A stretch of 64,000 bases of DNA from Mytilinidion resinicola (taxonomy: Eukaryota > Ascomycota > Dothideomycetes > Mytilinidiales > Mytilinidiaceae): contig NW_022985448.1 in the NCBI RefSeq assembly GCF_010093595.1, forward strand, positions 251,077-315,076. The letters are read 5' to 3'. The notes below the pieces were generated by a model. It saw nothing but the letters and a program-made list of their open reading frames with translations. It was not told the origin of the DNA and did no database searches. Both the position numbers and the translations under genes were made by a program. Positions 33,325 to 43,174 of this stretch are shown one piece after another (positions within the stretch are counted from its first letter, which is position 1; each line of letters starts with the position of its first letter).

Positions 33325-34227
33325 ATGGCCCCGAATCGTCGAAAAATTCAGTTGCTCTGGACTCAACACGCAAAAATCGTCTTGGCCGCCAAGACTTGCC
33401 AAATTGGTCGCCATAGGAGACAGAAGCAGGTGCGAGAGACACGTGCGAGTGACGACATGAACATCGTCCGCTCCGTCCACAACAAACACCTACGTCGATC
33501 ACCGACTGGTGCGGCTGTCCAAGCAGCTCACCAACAGGGAGCTCGCTACCAGAGAGCTCATATCACCATTCAGTGAGGTAAAAGGTATGTGTATCCAAGC
33601 GGTCAACCTGATACAGCGAGCTTTACTAAGCCAAGCAGACACATAAACGACGAGTATCCAGCCGCCGCCAATATGCGACACCGTGTGCAAAAGCATGCCA
33701 AAATGCGACACCTCGCCCAGGAGAAGCCCAAGAAGCGAGGCCGTGTCAAGAAACAGCCGAGGGATAAGGCGATCGTCTTCGAGAAGGAGTACGAGATGCA
33801 AAATCGAGCTCAAGAACGGGACGATATGCGAAGCCGTGTCAAGCAAGAGCTAAGGGATACAGCCATGGATCTTGAGGAGAAGTTTGAGATGCGAGACCCT
33901 GCTCAAGGAGCGACTGAGCTGCGAGGCCTTGTCGAGCAAGAGCCAAGGGACACGGCGAAGTCCTCCACCGCACCCAACCCACGAATCCAACAACTGAGGG
34001 AGATGCGACGGGAGCTTGTGAAGAAGATCGGTCGAAGCTATTGGGAGAGGCAATGTGCGGAGACTGCTGAAGCTCGCGGACAGATCTCGAGTGTTGAGAG
34101 AGAGAGGATTGTCGATGCCGCGATGGAAAAGGCCAAGGAATGGCTGAGCGAGATCCATGCTACGAGGGCGGAGTGGAATGCTCTGAAGGCCGAGAAGAAA
34201 GTTATAGGTTCAAGAAGAATGCTATGA
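33325..34227 (+). CDS. Orphan protein with 31-residue charged repeats
   Basis: Model: join(33325..33572, 33639..34227), 278 residues. A 66-bp intron (GTGAGG donor, TACTAAG branch, GCAG acceptor) removes a TGA at 33574-33576 and joins HITI to QHINDEYP; without it neither half has a good start. The first half is basic (MAPNRRKIQLLWTQHAK). The second half holds three tandem repeats of exactly 93 bp (33703-33795, 33796-33888, 33889-33960, the last partial), of the form MRxxAQExxxMRxRVKQExR followed by DTAxxxEEKFE. Heptad-like charged helix follows (REMRRELVKKIGRSYW). No known domain; probably a coiled-coil protein. Its setting among hairpin repeats and its repeats suggest a young or fast-evolving gene. 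Confidence 0.5.
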
Positions 34228-34954
34228 GGGCCGAAAAGATGTAGGCGAGTCATAGAGGCGATATGATGTAGTTGGGCTTTGATACCGTCCCTACAGCATA
34301 CCGTTGACGAAGATGGAACAACCTAGTATGCCTCATCATAGATCCGTCTAGAAACACTTTTCTGCCGCTGCTTGTGGCGCCTCATACTGGTTTCAGGATT
34401 TGGAGTCAGAGGCAAGGTCAGCATTTTGACCACCTCCGACAGTGTTAGAGGGGTGTACACAGATCAGAAATGTGAAATGTCGCCCTAGATTTATGCTTTA
34501 CGAATGTGTTGACATTGAATGTATGCTCAAGTAGCTGCCTACCCGTTCCATGTTGCATCCAGGTTTAGCAACCCGAATGCAGCATTCACATTTCAAATAA
34601 CCAGTACCTTTGCTATACCTTCATATATGAAAACGAATCTCTCAGCTAGAATGCCATACTAGGGTAGATATCGAGAAACTATAACAATGAAAGAAGGAAG
34701 AAAGGTACAGTACTAGGCCATAAGTCTAAGCACACGAACATACCACTTGAACGTCCCTCTTAGAAAATTAACACCACTGCCATGCCAGGTAGCCTGAACT
34801 CCACCGCATTCAACTTCAAGTCTTTCCTAGGAGTTTAGCGTATCGTGACACCCAGGCAGTGGCAAACGAGCGTGCACAGACTTATAGCCTGGCAAGTAGT
34901 ATGTTAGGCAAATACACTATCTTTACCATGATTCAACGTCAGTACTCCCTCGGC
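34228..34954. repeat. Intergenic stretch with two diverged hairpin-element copies
   Basis: A nearly complete but decayed copy spans about 34350-34466: CTTTTCTGCCGCTGCTTGTG at the left and, inverted, CACCTCCGACAGTGTTAGAG with GGGTGTACACAG at the right. A right half lies at about 34845-34880 (ACACCCAGGCAGTGGCAAAC then GAGCGTGCACAG). No gene is visible. Confidence 0.5.
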
Positions 34955-36406
34955 TTAATTGCAAGACCTCAAGCCCTGCAGCCGCACCTGCGAGTATGAC
35001 CTGCGCCCACTGCACAACGGCGTGCCCCACTCCGGCAACTCGCAACATGAGCCGTACTGAAGTTCATAGTCTTCTCCAACACCCTCCGACAGCGCACCCG
35101 TCAGCAGTATGATCATCCGAAAGCCAAATTCGTTGTATGCTGGACATCGGAAGGGTGAATCACCGAACGCTAGGAGACGCCTGGCCGGATCGTCGATTGT
35201 CATCCATCGGTCCGGGTTGAAAGTCTTCGCATCCGCGCCCCAGAGGGTTTCATCGCGCTGGCAAGCTTCAAGGTCTGCAGCTTCGACTTCTGGATAACCT
35301 GTAGCAGGGTCTTGGAAGTAGCGGTACACGCGGCGTGTTGGTGGGTATAGGCGGAGGGCCTCTCTGGCTATGTTGTTCGTAGAGAATTTGGAAACGTCAA
35401 CGGAGCTGTCTTTTGGGTGGCTGAGACTTTCTTGAATGGCACGTCTCCAGGTCGTGCGACTTGCTCGTGGCCCGCGGTAGAGGACTTCGATAAAGCAGCG
35501 GAGTACGACTCGCCAAAGAGTTTCATAGGCCGGCAAGATAAAGTTCATGGGGTTTTCAGCTAGATTGAGAGGGTCTGTCGAAGGAAGTATGGATCTGAGC
35601 AGCATGTGGGTTCGCGTCTGAGTTCGCCATTTGGGAATCGTGCCGCACTTTGAGGCTAGCCAAATGTCGTTGATATCGCTCGCAAGCTCTTCCGCGACGG
35701 AAGCAGGGATTGCAATGGGATTGAGATCGAATAGAACCGCTAGCGTGATTCTAAGGGTCAATGACTGTACAAGAGGAACTAGCAAGATGCTTTTGTCCGT
35801 GAGGGCATCTTTGACCATGCTCCGGAGTCCATGGTGGAGTTTTATCCAGCCTGAATTCGAGAACGGCTGACGTAAGAGGCTCGTAGATTGGTTTCTGAAC
35901 ATATTTCTATTTTCGATGCTGGTCGTCGTGAAGGCGTTATCAACGCCGAAAGCAACCGTAAGCCTCTGATTCGGAAGAGCTCGAGACTGCAAAGCGTTGC
36001 GTAAGCCGTGGTTGTCTTGATTTGATGCCTTGGCTTGAAGAATGCGCAGACAGTTGACCTCGTCGGCGAATACTTTTGAGACACTGGGACAATTAGAACG
36101 TTCGTAATTGTTGGAACGAATGTATAGGTAAGTGGCGACGAGGAAGACCACTGTAACCGCAACGATTGCAGTCTTTGAGTCTGCCATGCCGACCAGGGTC
36201 GGGAAAAGAACCAATATCATTTTGAAGCGTGCACGAATCGAGTAGTCTGGTGACAAGAAGTTTGTGTAATTTGCAAAAGAAAGCTGTCCAGTTGATATGC
36301 TGAAGTTCTGAATGAGCAACAGCTTCCAAAGAGGGTTTTTGTATGGTGTGTTTAGGAGGACGGGATTCAGCACGACAATACTCGAATGGCCAAGACCCTG
36401 CCACAT
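34955..36406 (-). CDS. Cytochrome P450, divergent
   Basis: Single-exon frame of 483 residues. P450 signatures in order: an I-helix-like AYETLW, the ExxR pair in AREALRLYPPTRRVYRYF, the FNPDRW block, and the heme-ligand segment AFGDSPFRCPAYNEFG. The heme loop is degenerate: the glycine four residues before the cysteine is serine, and the residue two after it is alanine. A membrane anchor (TAIVAVTVVFLVATYLYI) follows an internal Met at 36187. Starting there gives 410 residues, short for a P450, while the upstream ATG gives a usual total length but an odd N terminus (VVLNPVLLNTPYKNPLWKLL). The substrate is unknown, and a decaying gene is possible. Confidence 0.7.
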   Translation of the reverse strand: MWQGLGHSSIVVLNPVLLNTPYKNPLWKLLLIQNFSISTGQLSFANYTNFLSPDYSIRARFKMILVLFPTLVGMADSKTAIVAVTVVFLVATYLYIRSNNYERSNCPSVSKVFADEVNCLRILQAKASNQDNHGLRNALQSRALPNQRLTVAFGVDNAFTTTSIENRNMFRNQSTSLLRQPFSNSGWIKLHHGLRSMVKDALTDKSILLVPLVQSLTLRITLAVLFDLNPIAIPASVAEELASDINDIWLASKCGTIPKWRTQTRTHMLLRSILPSTDPLNLAENPMNFILPAYETLWRVVLRCFIEVLYRGPRASRTTWRRAIQESLSHPKDSSVDVSKFSTNNIAREALRLYPPTRRVYRYFQDPATGYPEVEAADLEACQRDETLWGADAKTFNPDRWMTIDDPARRLLAFGDSPFRCPAYNEFGFRMIILLTGALSEGVGEDYELQYGSCCELPEWGTPLCSGRRSYSQVRLQGLRSCN

Positions 36407-37200
36407 GGATCAAGCTTGAGACGCAACCAGACTGCAAGAAAGAGAAAGCAGCGGTGCATGGAATCATGTGGAAGAGGATATGAGGATTAATGTCCTTCGC
36501 TGATTGATTTGACTGGTTCGAACCACTTTAGTCCGCATTGCGCATGCACGAGCCCGCGAATAAGGCGCACCGGAAAGTGAAAACAGACATCTGCTAGGGA
36601 TTGGAGGGTCGGGGGACGTGGGCGCTTTCGACTCATCTGGTAGATTCAGGGCCTCGAAACACTAGACCACGGGTAGCTACCGCATCGTGTGGGAGATGCT
36701 CCGTCTTTCGGGGGCAGACGACCACGAAAGATTTGGCCCACCGAGGCTCAGCTACGCTCATACGAGGTAAGGAGAAGAAGCCTTAACGAATTGATGAGGT
36801 TTACTGAACGCTTAAGCTTCGACGAACATCACTATTCTGGTATCCTTAGAAGTAGTGTGGGATGTCTTTGACACTCGACGTAGAGAGGAATGGAAGTCGG
36901 CTGATTGGTGGCCACGTCATATCTGTCTGCATGGCCATGCTGCAGATACCCGTGGGCAGCGCCTTGTGGCCTGGATTTAGGGTATGCTCCGCTTCTGAAG
37001 TTGTGCTTGGACTCAGAGAAGTCTGGTCTCAGTACTCTCGACTTTGGATCTGTAGGTAAATATGTGAGCAAGCGTTATCGAGGCCTGACATCGGAACTCC
37101 TCCCTCCGAAAACACGGACGCTACTCGACCTTTATTAGCTCGATCTGCGTCAAGAAGGCACGCTGGGCCGGGAAAAAGTGACACATTCATGGATCAAGCA
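36407..37200. other. Intergenic, no gene seen
   Basis: About 800 bp upstream of the P450 with only short frames lacking domains or splice signals. The intact hairpin element follows directly at 37201. Confidence 0.4.
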
Positions 37201-37351
37201 CTGTCTCGTATGTACACCTGTCTGCCACTGCTTGGAGTCCTTCAACAGGCTTCCATATAGGCCAGGGCGAAGAGCTTCTATCTTCTTTAAACTCCTGAAG
37301 ATAACATTGAAGCCCCCTAAGCAGGGGCAGACAGGTGTACACACGAGACAG
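37201..37351. repeat. Best-preserved copy of the palindromic intergenic element (~151 bp)
   Basis: The left arm CTGTCTCGTATGTACACCTG continues TCTGCCACTGCTTGGAG. The right arm, read on the other strand, is CTGTCTCGTGTGTACACCTG continuing TCTGCCCCTGCTTAGGG. The arms match over about 40 bases with few differences and enclose a ~60-bp centre. There is no coding capacity, and a target duplication could not be identified. The structure is that of a short inverted-repeat (MITE-like) or hairpin-RNA element, and diverged copies recur in many intergenic regions of this window. Confidence 0.8.
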
Positions 37352-37692
37352 CTTGTTGTAGAATTAGAGTGCCACCTTTTCCATGCCTCACGTAGAAGGG
37401 AACGTAGGGTATTGCTAACTCACTGAAAGACGCTAGAGAGGCGAATATGTGATAGGTCAACTATGTTCCTTTTTGGATAATGCTTGCAACTGGTATGATC
37501 TGGTAGAATACGAAAGCGGTGTCAAATGGTCTGCTTCGCCCTATGCTTGACTCAGAGTTAATGACTTTATTGGTGAAAACGGGTCATTTCTTGTGCTTAG
37601 CCCTGGAACGGTGTCTCCATTTCCTATGACGCATTGAGCAACAATATAACCCTAACACTAAACTACAACCCATAGAAAAGTTTATGTTACAG

Positions 37693-38377
37693 CTATGCGT
37701 GCCAAATCCTCTTGATAGCCTCAGTGATTCCGACATCGTTTGTTTCGAAGCTGTACATGCTGATACCCAACAGAACGGTGCCGATCCGGAGCAGCCAGAA
37801 AGAGCCCTTTCGGATGAGCGGAATTCGCTTCTCTGGGAAGTAATCTATGATGTTGGATCTGTTTCCTTGTTAGCGGCCCATGCTTATCTTAAAGGTGGTG
37901 GGATCACTGACTGGAAGCCGATGTGCGAGTGGACGATGATGAGAGCGCATAGAGATGCATCCATGAGGGGATTGAGGGAGCCTGCCGCGAATGGTGCAAT
38001 GGTCAGAGGAATCAGGCCTGCGGATATGAGTCTATGATACATGTTAGAGGCGTTACAATGCAGTGTATAGAGATGTCGTGCCTCTCGAAGGTCCAGTGGT
38101 AGCTGCCATGTGACGCGCTGGGTTCCGGAATTGGTGCTGGTTTGTTGACATCGCCGTCAACTACCTGAGGAAGTGGAGGGAGGATAGGCCGTCGACCAGA
38201 GGCGTGAAAGGCGGCGACTCTGGAAGCTCCTGGGGTCGCGAACGCAGATTGCATGGGCCGCCGGGTCAAAGGCGAGGGGTGCTTGAGGGACGAGCCGGCA
38301 AAGGTGGAGGCCATGCGCCGGGTTGGGGCAGCATTGCAGACTTGCCGGAGCAGCGCAGGACGGGCAATTGAAGCCAT
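37693..38377 (-). CDS. sdh4: Succinate dehydrogenase membrane anchor subunit
   Basis: Small anchor subunit of mitochondrial complex II, which holds the heme and quinone site in the inner membrane. Model: complement(join(37693..37858, 37912..38031, 38082..38377)), 193 residues. An Arg/Ser/Ala-rich presequence (MASIARPALLRQVCNAAPTR) precedes GSYHWTFERLISAGLIPLTI, PFAAGSLNPLMDASL, and the heme/quinone segment HSHIGFQSNIIDYFP. Intron 1 (38032-38081, 50 bp) has a GC donor (GAGAG|GCACGA) with a CTAAC branch and TAG acceptor, and no GT donor fits. Intron 2 is 53 bp and normal. The gene is divergent from the processing peptidase gene. Confidence 0.93.
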
Positions 38378-38870
38378 GGCGACTTTTTGGGGAGCGGTAG
38401 AGGGGAGAGTGGCCGGTGGATGGAGGAGACAAAGTGGTGGTGGAGGAGCAGTCTTGAAATGGATGACATACGGCCGAGGAAGAATCCGGAACAGCGCATT
38501 GGCTGGCGGCATGGCTGCGGGAGTGCGTAAAACATCATATGCTAGACTGCTCTAATAGCCTGAGATATTTCATTAATGACACCTTCAAAGCGGTCCTTTT
38601 TTGAGGTAAATATGCAGCCTTGAGCTACAAGCTCGAATCAAAACATCAATGCCTGATACAGGTAGCATTATAAGCTTCTCTTGGGCTTTGTAGGTTATAT
38701 AAACAGGAATGCCAGAATGGAGCTTGGATATGCCAAGACGTGCCATTTTAGCAGTGCCCACCAGCCCGATTTGCGTGCATGGGCGACCTCACCTTCACGA
38801 TTCTGCAATCCACCCCCATCACTCCCGCCATCCTCGCTACGATACCCACCCTCCTCTCCTCTCCGTCGCC
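38378..38870. promoter_or_regulatory. Divergent promoter region between sdh4 and the MPP beta gene
   Basis: A 493-bp spacer lies between the start codons of two nuclear genes for mitochondrial proteins transcribed in opposite directions. TTATATAAAC at about 38695-38704 could be a TATA box for the rightward gene. No other site is recognised with confidence. Confidence 0.45.
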
Positions 38871-40518
38871 ATGGCTTCCAGGAGGCTCGCTTTCACCCTA
38901 CAACAGAGCCTGCGCAACCGCCAGGCTCTGCGGTCCATCCAGCCGCTGACTAGAGGTCTGGCAACGCCTGTCACCTACGGCTCCAAAACCGAGTCGACGA
39001 CCCTGAGCAACGGCTTCACGGTATGCTGTATGAAGCATTGATGTAGAGGCCATCGACTGACCCCTCTCGCAGATTGCTACCGAGCACTCCCCCTGGGCCC
39101 AGACTTCGACGGTTGGTGTATGGATTGATGCCGGAAGCCGCGCGGAGACAGACAAGACCAATGGCACTGCCCACTTCTTGGAACATCTTGCATTCAAGGT
39201 AGAATCTCTCTGAAAAGCTCCAGGGAGTTCGGACTGATGCAATTGGCGCACAGGGTACCCAGAAGCGCACCCAGCAGCAACTGGAGCTCGAGATTGAAAA
39301 TATGGGTGGCCATCTTAACGCCTACACGTCGGTTCGTACAAGACGATATTCATTATCTATACATGGCCTAACAGCTTTCTAGCGCGAAAACACAGTATAC
39401 TACGCCAAGTCCTTCAACTCCGACGTCCCGGCCACCGTCGACATCCTCTCCGATATCCTTCAACACTCCAAGCTCGAGCCACAAGCCATTGAACGTGAAC
39501 GCGATGTGATTCTCCGAGAACAGGAAGAGGTGGACAAGCAGCTAGAAGAGGTTGTTTTCGACCACCTTCACGCCACCGCATTCCAGGGCCAGCCTCTGGG
39601 CCGAACAATTTTGGGGCCCAAGGAGAACATCCAGAGCATCCAGAGGGCCGATCTGGAGGGCTACATCAAGACCAACTACACCGCTGACCGCATGGTTCTC
39701 GTTGGCTCTGGTGGCGTTCCCCATGCTCAACTTGTTGAGCTTGCCGAGAAGCACTTCGCCGGACTACCATCAGAACCAACAGGGCAATCTTCCGTCATTG
39801 CCGCCGCACAGAAGGTCAAGCCGTCGTTCATCGGCTCTGAAGTGAGGATTAGGGACGACACCATGCCGACCGCGAACATTGCCATTGCTGTCGAGGGTGT
39901 GAGCTGGAAGGACGGCGACTACTTCACCGCATTGGTGACACAGGCAATTGTGGGCAACTGGGATCGTGCAATGGGTAGCTCGCCATACCTTGGGAGCAAG
40001 CTCAGCACATTCGTGCACGCCAATGGCCTCGCCAACAGCTTCATGAGCTTCTCCACGAGCTACAGCGACACTGGGTAAGTTTATGTTTGCTCTGGATCTA
40101 TCGAATGTAGCTAATATGGTTATTCAGTCTATGGGGAATCTACCTCGTAACCGACAACGTCACCCGCATCGACGATCTTGTCCACTTCACGCTCCGCGAA
40201 TGGTCCCGCCTCTCCGTTAGCGTCTCCGAAGCGGAAGTCGAGCGCGCCAAGGCCCAGCTCAAGGCATCGATACTGCTCTCCCTGGATGGCACCACCGCCG
40301 TCGCTGAAGACATAGGCCGCCAGATCATCACCACCGGCCGCCGCCTGAGCCCCGAGGAAGTCGAGCGCGTAGTCGGCGCCATCACGGCAAAGGACGTCAT
40401 CGACTTTGCGAACCGGAAGCTGTGGGACCGTGACATTGCTATCAGTGCTGTCGGCCAGATCGAGGGCCTGCTGGATTACAACCGCGTCCGAAACGACATG
40501 AGCCGGATGGCGTCGTAA
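38871..40518 (+). CDS. mas1: Mitochondrial processing peptidase beta subunit
   Basis: Catalytic subunit of the matrix protease that removes targeting presequences. Model: join(38871..39020, 39073..39198, 39254..39331, 39383..40074, 40128..40518), 478 residues, four introns of 51-55 bp. Its own presequence is [20 protein letters not shown]. The zinc-binding HxxEH is present in [14 protein letters not shown], restored across intron 2, and the distal glutamate lies in [18 protein letters not shown]. Other family blocks are [31 protein letters not shown] and [11 protein letters not shown]. With the active-site motif complete this is the beta (catalytic) rather than the alpha subunit or a complex III core protein. 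Confidence 0.95.
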
Positions 40519-41114
40519 ACGGACTGTAAAATGGTTGGTTGCTTGGGTTGTAAGGTTGCTAGAGGGGCCTCTGCGCGGATGTATTAGTGTACACTTAGCC
40601 GAAGAGATTTCATTGATGTACAGTGTCAATCCATCCTAGAATTGGTTTAACCTTGCTTTGAGTTGTGAGAAATCTGCAGGCCTCGAAGAAGTGTGCGTTC
40701 ATAGGGTTTGATTACTATTTGCCTAATCTGTGCACATCTTGCGAGATACCTTCGGGCAGCTCTCATTGAGTAACGCCGACTTCTTGGTCCGGTGAGTCTA
40801 CCGGTGTTCTCTTTACATCCAAGCTTGGAGTGTGCTGCATCTATGTCCTTGTCCCTGAATTATGGTGTCTCTGACGTGGGTGCTCGTACACCAATAGCAG
40901 ACCCCTAATTATTCTACACCATGCTGTCTAACCAGTCGACCGGAGCTTTCGGTCTGTACATTCATGCTCCAGGGACTAGCAGCGGTTGGAGATGTGCGAC
41001 TTTCCATCCTCTATTCGGGCGCTGCTCTCCATCACTTCCGGGAACCCCCCTTGGCCCGCGCGCCGTCTAATCCGCAGCCTCAAGCGCATTTACTCAAGCG
41101 TCCAGCGCGCCTCT
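40519..41114. other. Convergent intergenic region, no gene seen
   Basis: This 596-bp stretch holds the 3' ends of the converging peptidase and Maf-protein genes. Open frames overlapping its right part are shadows of the Maf gene on the other strand. Confidence 0.45.
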
Positions 41115-42126
41115 TCAAGCCTCGTCGTCGTCACTATTCACATACGTGTCGTCCAGCTCGTCTTCCGGCTGCATGATCAGCTCGATGAGCCGCAGCGTCG
41201 AGCGCAGCGGCAGCCCGATGACGTTGTCGTGGGAGCCCTCGATGCGCTCGACGAGCACGGAGCCCGTGCCTTGCAGGCCGTAGCCGCCGGCTTTGTCGGC
41301 GCCTTCGCGCGTTTTGACGTAGGCGAGGATCAGTTCGTCGGAGACTGTGTGCGTGCTGTTAGTTTAATTCTAGGCTTCGCGGGGAAAGGTTGTAAGTGGG
41401 GGCATGGGGCAAGGGGGGCAAGGTTACCAGCAGCATCAAACTTGACAACCGTCTCCTCCACATGCGTCCGACACACATAGCCCGGATCAATTGCGTTCTC
41501 CAGCGGCCGCATCGCCGTCACGGCCGTGTAGACGCGGTGCGGGCCCTCGTCGCGCAGCGTCGTCAGCATGCGCACATGCTCGGCCTCGCTGCGCGGCTTC
41601 TCCATGATGATGCCCGCGTGGCTGACGACGATGGTGTCGGCGGCGAGGATGATGCCGGGCTCGCCCTTGGGCGAGTCGATCTCGCGCCGGTACACCTCCA
41701 TGGCTTTGGCTTCGGCGGTCTGCTGCACGTATTCGAAGGGCGAGAGGGAGCTTTTGGAGAGGTCTTCGGCGAATTGGGAGGGGATGCATTCGGCGTCTTT
41801 GAAGCCGAGCTAGAGGGGAGAGGAGTCAGCTTCTTCGGTTTCTTAGAGGCTTGAGGGAGGGTGGTTACTAGAGCTATGAGGATCTTCCGCCGTGGGGAGG
41901 TGGAGGCGAGTATCACTCTTCGGCCTCTGAGCTGATTTAAAGCGTCTAGATTTAGCGGAGGCGGAGGGGGTCGCCCTTGGATTTGGATTTGGCTCAGGCT
42001 TCGGACGTGTGGTCGTAGAGAGGGTGTTGGCAGCGTGTTATTGAGAGTTGGCTTCGAGACATCGTCGTAGGAGGGTGGGGGTTCGGATGGAGTGGTTGGG
42101 GGATCTCGTAGGTCAATGAGAGACAT
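41115..42126 (-). CDS. Maf-type nucleoside triphosphate pyrophosphatase
   Basis: House-cleaning enzyme of the Maf/ASMTL-N family, which hydrolyses non-canonical or pyrimidine NTPs to monophosphates and pyrophosphate. Model: complement(join(41115..41344, 41428..41809, 41869..42126)), 289 residues, introns of 83 and 59 bp. A proline-rich 65-residue leader precedes the conserved start VILASTSPRRKILIAL. Further motifs are ADTIVVSHAGIIMEKP, MLTTLRDEGPHRVYTAVTAM, DKAGGYGLQG and IEGSHDNVIGLPL, so all catalytic-pocket segments are present. The tail is acidic (PEDELDDTYVNSDDDEA). The N-terminal extension could be regulatory. Confidence 0.9.
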
Positions 42127-43174
42127 TGTGAAGAGTCAATTAGGAGACAACGACAGGGAGAAGCGTTGTTGTATCGGCAGGAATGTGTATAATTTAATTG
42201 AGGGAGTGGTGAAGCACTGTAGTAGCGAACGGAAGTGAATGTCGATGGCGTTGATGCCAAGATTGAAGCAACGTAATCGGGCTCGCTTTATATACGCCAC
42301 CATGCTCTCCCTCTAACGTCCCTCGTTCACGGCTATTGGAACGCAACGTTCCGAGACGTAAATGAAGCCTCCATATGCTTACCAAACCGCATGAAACGCG
42401 CTTGACCAGCCCGTTCCTGGCCGCCGCTGTTCACAGTCAAGTTTTTCTATCCGGATTCTTGCCACGAAGGGTCCGATCAACCTTCACTTGTCCAAGCGCC
42501 GTCTGATACGAGTTCGCGTACTATTTTTGTCTCTATCAGACTTCCCGAAGTGGCAATGCCCTATGCTGCATGTATTGGTTCCAAGCAGTCATACTCTCTT
42601 AAGAAATCTAGGGCTCTGCACTTGATTGGTCATCTTCTCTGCCAATCTCTCCTGTTTCTGTCAATGGTCCGAATGCTACCATTTCATCGCTGTTTTTATT
42701 TTTAAAATGCTTTCTAGAATTGAACGTGATGGGCTACCTTTCAGTTGGGCCTTAAGTCAAGAGAGAGCATCGTTCTCCTGCCGAGTTCCCGTTGTTACAA
42801 TGCATCGAGTACAATCGGTTGCGATATGACACAGACACGTGGTAACTATCTTGAGAAGCAACGGTATTGCTGGCATTCTAGTCTATTCTGCAATTCATGT
42901 GTGTCCGTCGCTCCCTTGTTTCTCACACTATTTCTGCCTCCTCGAGACCTCTGGGGCCTCCTCCTACCTTCCAATGCCAAATCCAGAACTGCACTTGCCG
43001 CCTCGGGAAAAGACTACAACTGGGGCATTACCCTTACCATCTTTAACTCCATTCCATTGGATTACCCCTACAAGTGATAGGACATATTACCCCTAACTCT
43101 GGCGCATAGATACACAAACCCTCCCATCGCTCTCGCGGTACAGCAAGCCCCACGTCGTTGGCACATTCTTGATA
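42127..43174. other. Intergenic region, no gene seen
   Basis: About 1 kb between the Maf gene's start and the 3' end of the Cys/Pro-rich gene. Short frames only, none with domain or splice support. A TTTATATAC string near 42288 may serve as a TATA box for the Maf gene. Confidence 0.4.

Noticed and set aside
36510..36540. GGTTCGAACC string suggestive of a tRNA T-loop
   Set aside because: No matching acceptor stem or anticodon arm around it. I found no convincing tRNA or rRNA gene in the window.
37684..38037. Plus-strand frame of 117 codons
   Set aside because: It is antisense to sdh4, whose spliced minus-strand model gives a complete, recognisable protein.
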